A stretch of 55,996 nt of DNA, taken from NCBI GenBank assembly GCA_028293805.1, contig JAQGOC010000278.1, positions 1-55,996 of the forward strand. Reading direction: 5' to 3'. Source of the stretch: Gammaproteobacteria bacterium (GTDB lineage: Bacteria; Pseudomonadota; Gammaproteobacteria; Steroidobacterales; Steroidobacteraceae). The notes beneath the pieces were generated by a model that saw only the letters and a program-made list of their open reading frames with translations, did not search any database and had not been told where the DNA came from. How positions within the stretch are numbered: position 1 is the stretch's first letter; every line of letters starts with the position of its first letter. Shown piece by piece: positions 8,726 through 17,258 of the stretch. Both the position numbers and the translations under genes were made by a program.

Positions 8726-10000
8726 TCAGAGGTGGTCCCGCAATGCATACCACGACATCGCGGCGACGAGAACGGGCGAGCGGAGGTACTTCCCGCCCGG
8801 AAAGCGTCCAACGGGCAGTCTCGAGAGGAGACCGAACGCCCCACTGTCGCCATTGATGGCATCGGCCACCGCTTTACCCGCGAACGGTGCGAGCACGATT
8901 CCCATCCCGGAGAAGCCGCTGGCGTTGAAGAGGCCGGGCTGGACCTCCCTGACGTAAGGCAGTCGCGATGTCGTGATGGCAAGCGTTCCGCCCCAGGCGT
9001 GCTCGATCCGCGTGGCATGCAGCTGCGGGAAGACACGCAACATGTGCCCGCGAACCATGCCGGCGATGTCCTTGGGAAATTGGTACGAGTAAGTTTCACC
9101 GCCGCCGAACAGAAGGCGGTCGTCGGGCGTGATGCGGAAATAATAGACGACGAAGCGGCTGTCCGACACGGCCAGACGATGGCGAATCAGGCTCTCGGCA
9201 GTCTCCCGGCCGAGAGGCTCGGTGGCCAACACAAAGTTGTTGATGGGCATCACGCGGGTTTCCACTGCGGGCTGCAGGTTGCGCAGATAACCATTACCGG
9301 CGAGCACTACGTTTGCGGCCCGGACCGAGCCTTTTGCCGTGAGCACTTCCCAACCCGGCGTTCTGCGCGCAATGCGGGTGACCGCGCTCATCTCATAGAG
9401 CTGCGCGCCGTGCTGGCGGGCGGCGCGCGCCAGCCCCAACGCGAGATTGAGCGCATGCAGATGGCCGGAACGCAGGTCCAGGTAGCCGCCATAGTAGTTC
9501 TGACTGCTGACGAGGCTGCGGGCTTCCTCTTCGTCCACGAATCGCAGGCCGGTGTTGGGATACCGGCTCATGATGTCGTCCACGTAAGCGCGTGTCTCGC
9601 CGACATAGCGCCGTTTGTGACACAGATGCAGCAGTCCGGGGCAATACTGCGCATCGATTTGGTAGGTATCGATCAACCAGTCGAGATGCTGGCGAGCGTC
9701 GATTCCCAGGGACCAGATCTCCCGGGCGGTATCGGCGCCGAGCCGGGACTCAAACCACCGTGGGTCGTGCCGGAAGCCGTTGTGAACCTGTCCGCCGTTG
9801 CGGCCGGACGCACCGTCTCCGATCCGGGACTGCTCGAGGAGAGCCACGGAAGCTCCCTGGCGGGCAAGGTGTAATGCCGTGGAGAGGCCGGTATAGCCGC
9901 CGCCTACCACGCAGACGTCGACAGCGATGGGTTCGGCCAGTTCTGGCGAACACGGAAAGGGCTCCGTGACGCTCGCGTGGTAGTAGGTGGAAGGATGCAT
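8726..10000 (-). CDS. FAD-dependent oxidoreductase, gamma-glutamylputrescine oxidase-like (PuuB-like)
   Basis: This roughly 424-residue D-amino-acid-oxidase-fold flavoprotein would oxidise the free amine of a gamma-glutamylated polyamine to an aldehyde. The N-terminal Rossmann motif is VDVCVVGGGYTGLSTALHLA, followed by GDGASGRNGGQVHNGF, typical of PuuB. The C-terminus has the segment WGGTLAITTSRLPYVREV and GFSGMGIVLAPFAGK, the second FAD-binding part. I chose the ATG at 10000 (MHPSTYYHASV) because family members start near there. The frame stays open to 10054 through cysteine-rich, non-homologous sequence, and an AAAGGAGC at about 10030 leaves an upstream start possible. It is the first gene of the polyamine operon. 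Confidence 0.88.
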   Translation of the reverse strand: MHPSTYYHASVTEPFPCSPELAEPIAVDVCVVGGGYTGLSTALHLARQGASVALLEQSRIGDGASGRNGGQVHNGFRHDPRWFESRLGADTAREIWSLGIDARQHLDWLIDTYQIDAQYCPGLLHLCHKRRYVGETRAYVDDIMSRYPNTGLRFVDEEEARSLVSSQNYYGGYLDLRSGHLHALNLALGLARAARQHGAQLYEMSAVTRIARRTPGWEVLTAKGSVRAANVVLAGNGYLRNLQPAVETRVMPINNFVLATEPLGRETAESLIRHRLAVSDSRFVVYYFRITPDDRLLFGGGETYSYQFPKDIAGMVRGHMLRVFPQLHATRIEHAWGGTLAITTSRLPYVREVQPGLFNASGFSGMGIVLAPFAGKAVADAINGDSGAFGLLSRLPVGRFPGGKYLRSPVLVAAMSWYALRDHL

Positions 10001-10650
10001 GATCAAGGTCAGGAGCCAAGGATCGCTCCTTTGGAGGGTACAGCACCGGCACACCCTCCGGCAGATCTACCGTGAGCGCGGGCTACGGCAACCGGTACTC
10101 GGTAAAGCGGTGCGGTCCGGAGGGCGCGGGGCGACCGCGTCGCACGCGGCTGTCCCGATAAAGCGAATCGGTGCTGTACAAAAGACCGATATCACGGACG
10201 CAAGCGCGCGCGGTGGGAGACTCGAAGTGGTTCGCATGCACGAGAAGATCGTCCTTTGGGGGAAAGCCAGATCACCTGGTCGGCCTGCCGTCGCAATTTG
10301 CCCTGCTTTCGGCGGCGATAGCCGCGCTGGCGAGGACTATGAAGGTTTCCTGAAGTCTTCTTTAGAGGGTGTGTTTGTTCGTTGTCGGTCCCGGCCGCAC
10401 AGTGATCCCGCCCGGTAGCCGCGTCGGTGACGCGACTTGCTGTTCCCCGGGCGGGAGCAACGATGCGTTTTCCAACATGGCTTCGCCCTGGTTACACCCT
10501 GGAACGCTGCAGTCGCGCTGCGGTGCCGCTGGACGGATTTGATTGCCCCGAGCCAGCGCCTGCCGCGCCGCCTTGCGGTCGACAGGAGCGGTTGTGTAGC
10601 CTCCCGGGACCCGCCCCCCCACGGGCGGCCTCACGAGGCAGCAAAAACTC
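10001..10650. other. 650-bp intergenic region without a recognisable gene
   Basis: The region lies between the divergent polyamine operon (minus) and the M20 peptidase gene (plus). Open frames here (for example plus 9987-10418 and minus 10362-10835) give low-complexity, Arg/Pro-rich translations with no family resemblance. It must hold two divergent promoters and contains the nested inverted repeat at 10406-10456. No riboswitch family was recognised. Confidence 0.7.
10406..10456. repeat. Nested inverted repeat (two-tier hairpin)
   Basis: An outer perfect 10-bp stem, TCCCGCCCGG (10406-10415) with CCGGGCGGGA (10447-10456), encloses an inner perfect 6-bp stem, CGCGTC (10420-10425) with GACGCG (10429-10434), with a GGT loop. 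It lies in the long gap, about 195 bp upstream of the M20 gene. It could be an RNA structure, a protein-binding site or a terminator without a T-tract. Confidence 0.55.
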
Positions 10651-12087
10651 ATGGATTTACGTCCGCTAGCACTGACGTCCACGGTACTTCTGTACGCCGC
10701 AGCCCTCCACGCGCAGACCGCTTCGCCCGAGAGCCCCGAATCCCGAAACGCCCTGGCGCGCGGGATCTTCCAGGAGCTGATCGAGATCAACACGACCGAT
10801 TCGGTCGGCAATGTCACGACCGCCTCGGAGGCCATGGCTAAGCGGCTGCTCGACGCAGGTTATGCACCCGCCGACATGGCCATCCTCGGACCGAACGATC
10901 GGAAGAAGAACCTCGTCGTGCGCCTGCGGGGCACGGGTACGCGCAAACCCATACTGTTGATAGGGCATCTGGACGTGGTGGAGGCAAGACGCGAGGACTG
11001 GACGACCGACCCGTTCAAGTTCGTCGAAAAAGACGGGTACTTCTACGGACGCGGCACGCAGGATATGAAGGACGGGGATGCCATCATGGTGGCGACGCTG
11101 ATCCGGCTGAAGAAGTCGGGCTTTCGTCCGGATCGGGACATCATTCTCGCTCTCACCGCCGATGAGGAGAGCGGCAGCTCCAATGGCGTCGACTGGCTGT
11201 TGAAAAATCATCGCGAGCTGATCGATGCGCAGTTCGTGGTGAATCACGACGGGTCCTCGGTAGTGTCAGAGCACGGCAAGCCGCAATTCTACGAGCTCGA
11301 CGGGACGGAAAAAGTCTACGGGGACTACCAACTCACGACCACTAATCCCGGCGGCCACAGTTCTTTGCCGGTGCCGGACAACGCCATCTACGCGCTGGCG
11401 GCGGGCCTTGGGCGGCTCGAGAAGTACGAATTCCCATTTGAGCTCAACAGCGTCACACGCGCCTTCTACGAACAGATGGCGACCATCGAAACCGGCCAGC
11501 GTGCAACGGACATGAGCGCGATTCTGCGGTCGCGGCCGGATCTGGAGGCGGTCGCCCGTTTGTCGCATGATCCGGCCGATCATTCCACCCTGCACACGAC
11601 CTGTGTCGCGACGCGGCTCGAGGGCGGTCATGCGAACAACGCGCTGCCCCAACGGGCGCAGGCAGTCGTGAACTGCCGGATCCTGCCAGGCCATTCACCC
11701 GAGGAAGTACGGCAAGTGCTCATCGGGGTGGTGGCGGATCCGCGGATCACGGTGAAATACATTGACGATCAGGGCCGGGTACAGGAGAAAGCCTCCGAGC
11801 GCAAAGGATTCCCGCCTCCGCCGCTGAGCGCGCAGATCATGCAGCCGCTGCAGAACCTGGTGACCGCCAATTGGCCCAACCTCAAAGTGGTGCCCACCAT
11901 GTCAGACGGCGCCTCGGACGGCGTCTACACGAGCGCCGCGGGCCTGCCGACATACACCATCACCGGCATTGCCATCGATCGGGACGACGTGCGTGCTCAC
12001 GGGCGCGACGAGCGTCTGGGCGTCGAGTCGTTCTATCGGGGGAACGAGTTCTTCTACCAGTACATCAAGGCCCTCTCGTCGCATTGA
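10651..12087 (+). CDS. Exported M20/M25/M40 family metallopeptidase
   Basis: This 478-residue zinc-dependent amidohydrolase/peptidase of the M20 clan carries a signal peptide (about residues 1-22, ending LHAQ), so it probably acts in the periplasm. Zinc-site motifs are in order: LLIGHLDVV near residue 108, GRGTQDMKDGDA near 135, with the bridging Asp, and TADEESGSSNG near 170, with the catalytic Glu and its neighbour. A dimerisation-domain segment TTTNPGGHSSLPVPDNAIYAL follows near 228. The last ligand is probably in RAHGRDERL near the C-terminus. It is a monocistronic-looking gene downstream of a long intergenic region. The substrate (peptide or N-acyl amino acid) cannot be decided. Confidence 0.92.
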   Translation: MDLRPLALTSTVLLYAAALHAQTASPESPESRNALARGIFQELIEINTTDSVGNVTTASEAMAKRLLDAGYAPADMAILGPNDRKKNLVVRLRGTGTRKPILLIGHLDVVEARREDWTTDPFKFVEKDGYFYGRGTQDMKDGDAIMVATLIRLKKSGFRPDRDIILALTADEESGSSNGVDWLLKNHRELIDAQFVVNHDGSSVVSEHGKPQFYELDGTEKVYGDYQLTTTNPGGHSSLPVPDNAIYALAAGLGRLEKYEFPFELNSVTRAFYEQMATIETGQRATDMSAILRSRPDLEAVARLSHDPADHSTLHTTCVATRLEGGHANNALPQRAQAVVNCRILPGHSPEEVRQVLIGVVADPRITVKYIDDQGRVQEKASERKGFPPPPLSAQIMQPLQNLVTANWPNLKVVPTMSDGASDGVYTSAAGLPTYTITGIAIDRDDVRAHGRDERLGVESFYRGNEFFYQYIKALSSH

Positions 12088-12123
12088 AACCAGGGGCGGG
12101 CTGGGCGAAAACACGCTGTCACT

Positions 12124-12234
12124 GTGTGGAATGCGGCGCACTGCCGCAACGTGTTGATCAAGCACCTGTCGGCGCCGCTCTTCGGCCACGGCCGCCATTG
12201 GGGCGCCTTGCGCATCCGCTTTCGCCGGGACTGA
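12124..12234 (+). pseudogene. Relict fragment resembling a methyl-accepting chemotaxis protein C-terminus
   Basis: Between the M20 stop and the DUF3237 gene, one short frame encodes 36 residues including CRNVLIKHLSAPLFGHGRHW and then GALRIRF before a stop. This resembles the C-terminal segment of a class of chemoreceptors and Cache-like proteins, where a VLMKDLSAPI-type stretch is followed by GRHWGxLRxGY. No receptor sequence remains upstream: the frame runs into unrelated sequence after the M20 stop. I read it as a decayed gene end. The resemblance is by eye and could be coincidental. Confidence 0.35.
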
Positions 12235-12348
12235 TGCCGCCGTTCATCAGGAGGCCGAGGACACCAATAGTCGAGCGGGGCGGCGGCGGCGGGTCAAGAA
12301 TCAGCAGCGGCCAGGCTGGCCCGCCGCACTTTTTCCGGAGCACCCACT

Positions 12349-12825
12349 GTGACGACGCATCCTTTCTTTCCGAAGCTCGAGCACGCCTTCTCGATCTCGA
12401 TCGAGCTCGCCAACTTTCAGCAAGTCAAGCCGACCTCGATGGGCGCTACGCGCGCGGCTGTCTTCGCGGCATCGGGAAAGATCGAGGGCCCGCGCCTGAA
12501 TGGCCGGGTGATTCCGATGTCCGGCGGGGATTTCCCGCTCGTGCGCCCGAACGGCGTCATCGACTTCGATGCACGCTATCTGCTCCAGGCGGACGACGGC
12601 ACCGTGATCTACATGCAGAACCGCGGCTATCGCTGGGGGAGCGAGGAAGCCATGGCGAAAATGTCGAAAAATGAGCCCGTGCGGCCCGACGAGTACTACA
12701 TGCGCGTCTCGCCGAAATTCGACGCTCCCGAAGGGGCTTATGAATGGATGAGCCGCCACGTGTTCGTCGGTGTCGCGGAGAAGACTCCGGGTGCGAACCG
12801 GATCCATTACTTCGTGGTCCTGTAG
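12349..12825 (+). CDS. DUF3237 domain-containing protein (UPF0311)
   Basis: This 158-residue cytoplasmic protein matches DUF3237 along its full length. Typical stretches are HAFSISIELANFQQVKPT near residue 12, GPRLNGRVIPMSGGDFPLVRPNG near 47, GVIDFDARYLLQADDGTVIYMQNRG near 68 and a C-terminal MSRHVFVGVAEK. The family forms a small beta-barrel and has no established biochemical role; members often sit near catabolic genes. The GTG start at 12349 has a CCGGAG sequence 8 nt upstream. The gene stands alone, convergent with the next minus-strand gene (14 bp between ends). Confidence 0.9.
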   Translation: MTTHPFFPKLEHAFSISIELANFQQVKPTSMGATRAAVFAASGKIEGPRLNGRVIPMSGGDFPLVRPNGVIDFDARYLLQADDGTVIYMQNRGYRWGSEEAMAKMSKNEPVRPDEYYMRVSPKFDAPEGAYEWMSRHVFVGVAEKTPGANRIHYFVVL

Positions 12826-12839
12826 AACAAGCGCGGGTG

Positions 12840-13424
12840 TCAGGACGACGACGTGCGACGGGAAAACAGAATTGCCGCGATCAGCACGATCGCGATGTTG
12901 AGGATCCACCACGCGATCTGCTTGTGGTCGCGCCACAGGTCCGCTGCCGCGCTTACCTTCGGCAGCGTGAGCTTGCCGGTGAGGATCTCCCGGATCCCAT
13001 CATGGGCAACGACGATGTCGAGCTGCCGCTCCGCGTCGCCCCGCAGGTCTTTGATCGGAAGGAGGAGTGTGCCGTCGGCCTGCGCAGTAACAGGCGCGCT
13101 CTTACCGTCGACCGTCACGGTCACGTCCTTGCTGTCGATGGGAGCCAGAGTCGCGACGCGCCTGATCCGGATGGCCAGCGATTCTCCCGTGTCCGTTGCT
13201 TCGACGGTCAGCAGCGCCGAGCGAGCAATGGGTGTAGGAGAGCGGACCGCTGCGGCTTCGGCGGCCGATACCGGGGAGATCCCGGCCAGCGCGGACGTAA
13301 CCAGGGCGGATGTCGTTAGGGCACACGCCGTAAGGACGGTCGCCGCCAGCGCTGATGCCATTTGCACGCGCGCCGCCAGCGCGGATGCCGCAATCCACTG
13401 AACGACCCTGGCCAGTATATTCAT
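12840..13424 (-). CDS. Hypothetical exported/membrane-anchored protein with Ala-rich pentapeptide repeats
   Basis: I do not recognise a named family. From ATG 13424 it encodes 194 residues: a hydrophobic N-terminus, then seven tandem five-residue units of the form A-S-A-L-A at residues 13-47, then a probable cleavage region (VSAAEA). A beta-rich soluble domain follows (LTVEATDTGESLAIRIRRVA, KDVTVTVDGK, DGTLLLPIKDL), resembling a small Ig-like exported domain. The C-terminus has one transmembrane helix (about residues 170-187) followed by RRTSSS. The predicted topology is a periplasmic domain held by a C-terminal anchor. A longer frame to 13538 is open but non-homologous in character. It is co-directional with the MarR gene upstream. 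Confidence 0.7.
   Translation of the reverse strand: MNILARVVQWIAASALAARVQMASALAATVLTACALTTSALVTSALAGISPVSAAEAAAVRSPTPIARSALLTVEATDTGESLAIRIRRVATLAPIDSKDVTVTVDGKSAPVTAQADGTLLLPIKDLRGDAERQLDIVVAHDGIREILTGKLTLPKVSAAADLWRDHKQIAWWILNIAIVLIAAILFSRRTSSS
13285..13389. repeat. Seven tandem 15-bp repeats inside a coding region
   Basis: Seven consecutive 15-bp units follow a consensus near GCCAGCGCGGATGCC on the plus strand, starting at 13285, 13300, 13315, 13330, 13345, 13360 and 13375. Divergence differs between units; units 1, 5 and 7 are nearly identical. They encode alanine-rich pentapeptides in the signal/anchor region of the minus-strand gene. Confidence 0.8.
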
Positions 13425-13579
13425 GCCCGCAACGTCTTGAATGGAAACTCCGGTTCCAAGTTTGCCACAGGGCCGGCACCGGGCGGTGGTGCTAGCCTCT
13501 TCGGGTCCATTCGCGTGGTCGGCGCGCCAGCTGAGCAAGCGCGCCTACGCAAAAATTTGCGCCGTGGGCCGGACAGTGC

Positions 13580-14071
13580 TCAATCTCCGGCCTCCTTCTC
13601 GAGCCCGAGAAACGCCTCGAGGCAGCCCACCGCGGTGATGAAAGCCCGCAACTGATCCCGGGTCATGCTGGCGAGCAGGGCGCGTTCGCGTTCCAGCGCA
13701 AGCGGCACCAACTCTGCATACATCCGCCGGCCCGCAGCCGTCAGGCGCAACGGTCTTTCCCGCCGGTCCCCCGACTTCGTTGCGCGAGCCATCAATCCCC
13801 GCTTCTCCAGGTGTGCGATAGCCCGGCTGACGCGCGTCTTGTGCATGCGGGTACTGCCGGCGATGTACTGCGCCGTACAGCCCCGTTCTGGCCCCACTGT
13901 CGCCATGACACGCCATTCCGGAATGTCCAGTCCAAAGCGCTCCCGGTAGATCCCCGCGAGATGATCGCTCACCCCTGCCGCCAGGCGGTTCAGCCTGAAG
14001 GGTACGAAACCCGCCAGGTCCAGCGTGGACTCTTCAATGCCTCGGGCGCTCAAGTTCGGTGCCTGCCTCAA
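13580..14071 (-). CDS. MarR family transcriptional regulator of the homogentisate genes
   Basis: This protein of up to 163 residues has a winged-helix MarR fold: a dimerisation helix (FVPFRLNRLAAGVSDHLAGIY), IPEWRVMATVG, recognition helix region GSTRMHKTRVSRAIAHLEKRGLM, and wing residues ATKSGDRRERPLRLTAAGRRM. It is divergent from hmgA-fahA, and the shared 111-bp intergenic region holds a perfect 20-bp palindrome of MarR type. It is therefore probably the repressor of tyrosine/homogentisate catabolism, released by a pathway intermediate. No ATG is available: TTG 14071 is the first possible start after an in-frame TGA. A second TTG at 14053, with GAGGCAGG upstream, is an alternative. Confidence 0.9.
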   Translation of the reverse strand: MRQAPNLSARGIEESTLDLAGFVPFRLNRLAAGVSDHLAGIYRERFGLDIPEWRVMATVGPERGCTAQYIAGSTRMHKTRVSRAIAHLEKRGLMARATKSGDRRERPLRLTAAGRRMYAELVPLALERERALLASMTRDQLRAFITAVGCLEAFLGLEKEAGD

Positions 14072-14097
14072 GTCGGTCCGTGTCGCTCGTCACATGA

Positions 14098-14117
14098 ATA
14101 GTTGCGCGCGCAACTAT
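14098..14117. promoter_or_regulatory. MarR-type palindromic operator overlapping the hmgA promoter
   Basis: ATAGTTGCGC followed by its exact reverse complement GCGCAACTAT forms a perfect 20-bp palindrome, in the TAGTTGC-n-GCAACTA style common for MarR regulators. A plausible hmgA promoter overlaps it: TTGCGC (14102-14107), a 17-bp spacer, then ATTATA (14125-14130). Binding would block the -35 region. The palindrome ends 65 bp before the hmgA start and 27 bp from the regulator's start, so autoregulation is likely. Confidence 0.8.
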
Positions 14118-14182
14118 ATCTGCCATTATAGGGGCATGAGCCCTGGCGCGCACAAGCGGATATTCCGGAGGAGGCAGCTGTC

Positions 14183-15511
14183 ATGAGCACCGTGTTGGCG
14201 CGCGACGCGAGCACCGCGCGCTTGCAGTACCAGGCAGGTTTTGCGAATGACTTCGCGACGGAAGCTTTGAGTGGCGCTCTTCCGCAGGGACGAAATTCAC
14301 CGCAGCGCTGCCCCTATGGCCTGTATGCGGAGCAGTTCTCGGGCACCGCGTTCACCGCACCACGCCACGCCAACAGGCGCAGTTGGCTTTACCGCATCCG
14401 GCCCGCTGCGGTGCATGGGGAATTTCGAAGCAGCAATGATGGCTCATTCATCAATCACTTCGATGAGGGGGCGCCCTCGCCGAATCCGTTGCGCTGGAGC
14501 CCTCTGCCCATTCCTCCCGAACCCACGGATTTCATCGCGGGCGTGCGCACCGTTGGAGGCAACGGCTCGCCGGATATGCAGGTGGGCTGCGGCATTCATT
14601 GGTACGTCGCCAACCGCTCCATGACGGACCGCTTCTTTTACGATGCGGATGCCGAGCTGTTGATCGTGCCGCAGCAGGGGCGGCTGCGAGTCGCCACGGA
14701 ACTGGGATTGATCGACCTCGAGCCGCAGGAAATCGTGGTGATTCCGCGCGGGCTGCGGTTCCGGGTCGAGTTGCCGGACGGTGCCGCTCGCGGCTATCTA
14801 TGCGAGAACTTCGGCGCGCCGTTTCGGCTCCCCGATCTGGGGCCGATCGGTTCCAACGGACTGGCGAATCCGCGCGACTTCCAGACTCCCGTGGCCTGGT
14901 ACGAGGAGCGTACGGGTGATTTCGAGCTCGTGGCAAAATTCGGCGGCCATCTGTGGTCGGCGCCCATCGGTCATTCGCCGCTGGATGTGGTCGCCTGGCA
15001 TGGCAACAATGCGCCGTACAAGTACGACCTGCGGCTCTTCAACACCATCGGCTCGATCAGTTACGACCATCCGGATCCGTCGATTTTTCTCGTGTTGCAA
15101 TCGATCAGCGATACACCGGGCGTCGATACGATCGATTTCGTCATCTTCCCGCCGCGCTGGCTCGCGATGGAAAATACCTTCCGGCCGCCGTGGTTTCACC
15201 GCAATGTCGCCAGCGAATTCATGGGGCTCATTGCGGGCGTCTACGACGCGAAAGCGGACGGCTTTGCGCCGGGAGGCGCATCGCTCCACAATTGCATGAC
15301 CGGTCATGGGCCGGATGCCGCGACCTACGACAAAGCGGTGCGCGCCGACACTTCGCAGCCCCACCGCATCGCCGACACCATGGCGTTCATGTTCGAGACG
15401 CGCACGGTGATCCGGCCCACCCGCATGGCGCTCGCACTGCCGCAGCTGCAGCGGGATTACGCGCAGTGCTGGCAGGGCCTGCGCAAGCACTTCGATGTGA
15501 ACACCAGATGA
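14183..15511 (+). CDS. hmgA: Homogentisate 1,2-dioxygenase
   Basis: This 442-residue non-haem iron dioxygenase opens the ring of homogentisate to maleylacetoacetate in tyrosine/phenylalanine degradation. The N-terminus has [21 protein letters not shown] and the signature [20 protein letters not shown]. The iron/substrate region includes [20 protein letters not shown], with a conserved His, FMGLIAG with a metal Glu nearby, and [17 protein letters not shown] with a conserved His. Length is standard (about 430-445). GGAGGAGG lies 8 nt before the ATG. fahA overlaps its stop by four bases (ATGA), indicating translational coupling. Control is probably by the divergent MarR protein. Confidence 0.98.
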   Translation: MSTVLARDASTARLQYQAGFANDFATEALSGALPQGRNSPQRCPYGLYAEQFSGTAFTAPRHANRRSWLYRIRPAAVHGEFRSSNDGSFINHFDEGAPSPNPLRWSPLPIPPEPTDFIAGVRTVGGNGSPDMQVGCGIHWYVANRSMTDRFFYDADAELLIVPQQGRLRVATELGLIDLEPQEIVVIPRGLRFRVELPDGAARGYLCENFGAPFRLPDLGPIGSNGLANPRDFQTPVAWYEERTGDFELVAKFGGHLWSAPIGHSPLDVVAWHGNNAPYKYDLRLFNTIGSISYDHPDPSIFLVLQSISDTPGVDTIDFVIFPPRWLAMENTFRPPWFHRNVASEFMGLIAGVYDAKADGFAPGGASLHNCMTGHGPDAATYDKAVRADTSQPHRIADTMAFMFETRTVIRPTRMALALPQLQRDYAQCWQGLRKHFDVNTR

Positions 15512-16842
15512 GTTGTCGAATGCACGCGATCAATGCAACACACGACCCGTCGTTGCGGAGCTGGGTTGGCTCGGCCAATCGCACCGGCACCGACTTTCCC
15601 ATCCAGAACCTGCCTTTCGCCGTGTTCCGGCGCTCCGGCAGCGATGAGCCCTTTCGGGGTGGAGTGGCGCTCGGCGACCAGATTCTCGATCTGGGCGCCG
15701 CGGAGCTTGCGGGCGTGGCGACGGGCGTTGCAGCCGAGGCATTGGCAGCCTGCGCGGAGCCCACGCTGAACTCTTTCATGGCAATGGGAAACGCTGCGTG
15801 GTCGGCACTGCGCAAATTCCTGTCGGAGGCCTTGCGAGCGGACTCTCGCTTTGCCGCGCGGCTCCGCCCGGCATTCGTGCCTCAGAAGGCCGCCGAGTAC
15901 GCTCTGGCGGCGAGAATCGGTGACTACACCGATTTTTACGCTTCCATCCATCATGCGACCACCGTAGGCAAGCTCTTCCGTCCCGACAATCCCCTGCTGC
16001 CCAACTACAAGTGGGTGCCCATCGGTTATCACGGCCGCGCGTCGTCCATCCGTGTCTCCGGCCAGGACTTTCAGCGTCCGTACGGGCAGGTGCTGCCGAA
16101 AGGGGCGGACCGGCCGGAACTGGCACCGACCGCGCGTCTCGACTACGAGTTGGAAGTCGGAGTTTTCATCGGCGCCGGCAACCAGCTCGGCAGCCGCGTG
16201 CCGCTTGCCGAGGCCGAAGAACACGTGTTCGGCGTTTGCCTGCTGAATGACTGGTCCGCGCGCGATGTGCAGGCCTGGGAATATCAGCCGTTGGGCCCGT
16301 TTCTCGCGAAGAACTTCGCAACCACCCTCTCGCCCTGGATCGTGACGCTCGAAGCGCTGGCGCCTTTTCGGGCGCCCTGGATGCGACCGGCGCAGGACCC
16401 TCAGCCCTTGCCCTATCTCGATGGCGCAGCATTGCGCACGGCAGGAGCGCTCGACATTCAACTCGAAGCGTGGCTGGAGACCGCGCGCATGCGTGCGCAA
16501 GGACTGCCTCCCGAGCGCCTGTCGCATTCGAGCTTTCGCGATTGCTACTGGAGCGTCTCGCAGCTGGTCGCTCACCATACGGTCAACGGATGCAATCTCG
16601 AGGCCGGCGATCTGCTCGGCAGTGGTACGCAATCGGGCCCGACGCCTGAGGAGGCGGGCTCGTTGCTCGAGCTCACCGATGGAGGGAAACGGCCGATCAG
16701 CTTGGGGACGGGTGAGACCCGCACATTTCTGGCCGACGGCGACCGTGTCGTGTTTCGCGGGTGGTGCGAAAAAGCCGGTTACGTGCGCATTGGATTGGGC
16801 GAGGTGGCTGGCCGGGTGCTGCCCGCAGCGCCCCCGAGCTGA
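15508..16842 (+). CDS. fahA: Fumarylacetoacetase
   Basis: This 444-residue enzyme hydrolyses fumarylacetoacetate to fumarate and acetoacetate, the last step of tyrosine degradation. The N-terminal SH3-like domain contains [14 protein letters not shown]. The catalytic domain shows [20 protein letters not shown] near residue 132, with catalytic His and metal Asp, GYHGRASSI, the metal-binding [32 protein letters not shown] and GSGTQSGP. The frame is open far upstream inside hmgA, but the homologous start is ATG 15508, which overlaps the hmgA stop; ATG 15520 is an alternative. Maleylacetoacetate isomerase is not adjacent, so it must be elsewhere or be glutathione-independent. Confidence 0.97.
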   Translation: MSCRMHAINATHDPSLRSWVGSANRTGTDFPIQNLPFAVFRRSGSDEPFRGGVALGDQILDLGAAELAGVATGVAAEALAACAEPTLNSFMAMGNAAWSALRKFLSEALRADSRFAARLRPAFVPQKAAEYALAARIGDYTDFYASIHHATTVGKLFRPDNPLLPNYKWVPIGYHGRASSIRVSGQDFQRPYGQVLPKGADRPELAPTARLDYELEVGVFIGAGNQLGSRVPLAEAEEHVFGVCLLNDWSARDVQAWEYQPLGPFLAKNFATTLSPWIVTLEALAPFRAPWMRPAQDPQPLPYLDGAALRTAGALDIQLEAWLETARMRAQGLPPERLSHSSFRDCYWSVSQLVAHHTVNGCNLEAGDLLGSGTQSGPTPEEAGSLLELTDGGKRPISLGTGETRTFLADGDRVVFRGWCEKAGYVRIGLGEVAGRVLPAAPPS

Positions 16843-16852
16843 GGAAGCCTGT

Positions 16853-16878
16853 GTGCCTCGAGGCACCCGCCTCGAGGC
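16853..16878. terminator. Palindromic convergent-end region after fahA
   Basis: GTGCCTCGAGGCAC (16853-16866) is a perfect 14-bp palindrome, and the core GCCTCGAGGC recurs at 16869-16878. It sits between the convergent ends of fahA (stop 16842) and the minus-strand gene ending at 16902. The position suggests a bidirectional terminator or processing site; there is no T-tract. Confidence 0.35.
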
Positions 16879-16901
16879 CAATCACGCAAGCCCGACGGGC
16901 C

Positions 16902-17258
16902 CTATTGAGCGGGTGCCAGTATCCGCCATGCCTGCGCGGGGTGCGTGGCGCCCCACCAGAGGGCTTCGAAGCCGCCGGGGACGAAGGGCGGCGGCGGCGC
17001 TCCATGCACTTGCACCGTTTCCGGGCCAGTGAATTCCGCCTCATCCGGATTCAGAAACGGCGTGTTCAATTCATCCGCTGACATAACGTCGCGGATGTCG
17101 GGCATCCTGAGATCCAACTTGCGGTGAAGCGGAGCTGTAACCGCACCGTGAACGGGAACGGCCCGAGTCGCCGCATCGTCCGCCCAGGCGGCCGGGAACG
17201 CAGCCATCAGAGCCAGCGATATCAATGGATTGCGGAGGATCTGCGCTTTCTTGGTCAT
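16902..17258 (-). CDS. Small exported protein of unknown function
   Basis: I do not recognise the family. From ATG 17258 it encodes 118 residues, with a strong GAGGAGAG ribosome-binding site 7 nt upstream. A signal peptide spans about residues 1-24 (MTKKAQILRNPLISLALMAA, then FPAAWA followed by DD). The mature 94 residues are rich in Pro, Ala and His, with PDIRDVMSADELNTPFLNPD and a proline run before FVPGGFEALWWGATHPAQAW. There are no cysteines and no transmembrane segments. The frame is open upstream to 17681, but that part overlaps the divergent sensor gene and looks non-coding. The divergent partner is the propeller-GGDEF sensor, 202 bp away, so a link to that sensor's periplasmic domain is possible but unproven. 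Confidence 0.72.
   Translation of the reverse strand: MTKKAQILRNPLISLALMAAFPAAWADDAATRAVPVHGAVTAPLHRKLDLRMPDIRDVMSADELNTPFLNPDEAEFTGPETVQVHGAPPPPFVPGGFEALWWGATHPAQAWRILAPAQ

Noticed and set aside
10381..10520. Cobalamin or other riboswitch at the nested inverted repeat
   Set aside because: None of the conserved cobalamin, TPP, SAM or glycine aptamer boxes could be found on either strand.
12853..13401. Plus-strand frame with A-D-V-x-x pentapeptides
   Set aside because: The repeat-like end arises from the 15-bp DNA period; the rest of the frame is not protein-like, while the minus frame has a signal, beta domain and anchor.
14953..15507. Upstream extension of the fumarylacetoacetase frame
   Set aside because: The extension lies inside hmgA in another frame; family alignment starts at about 15508.
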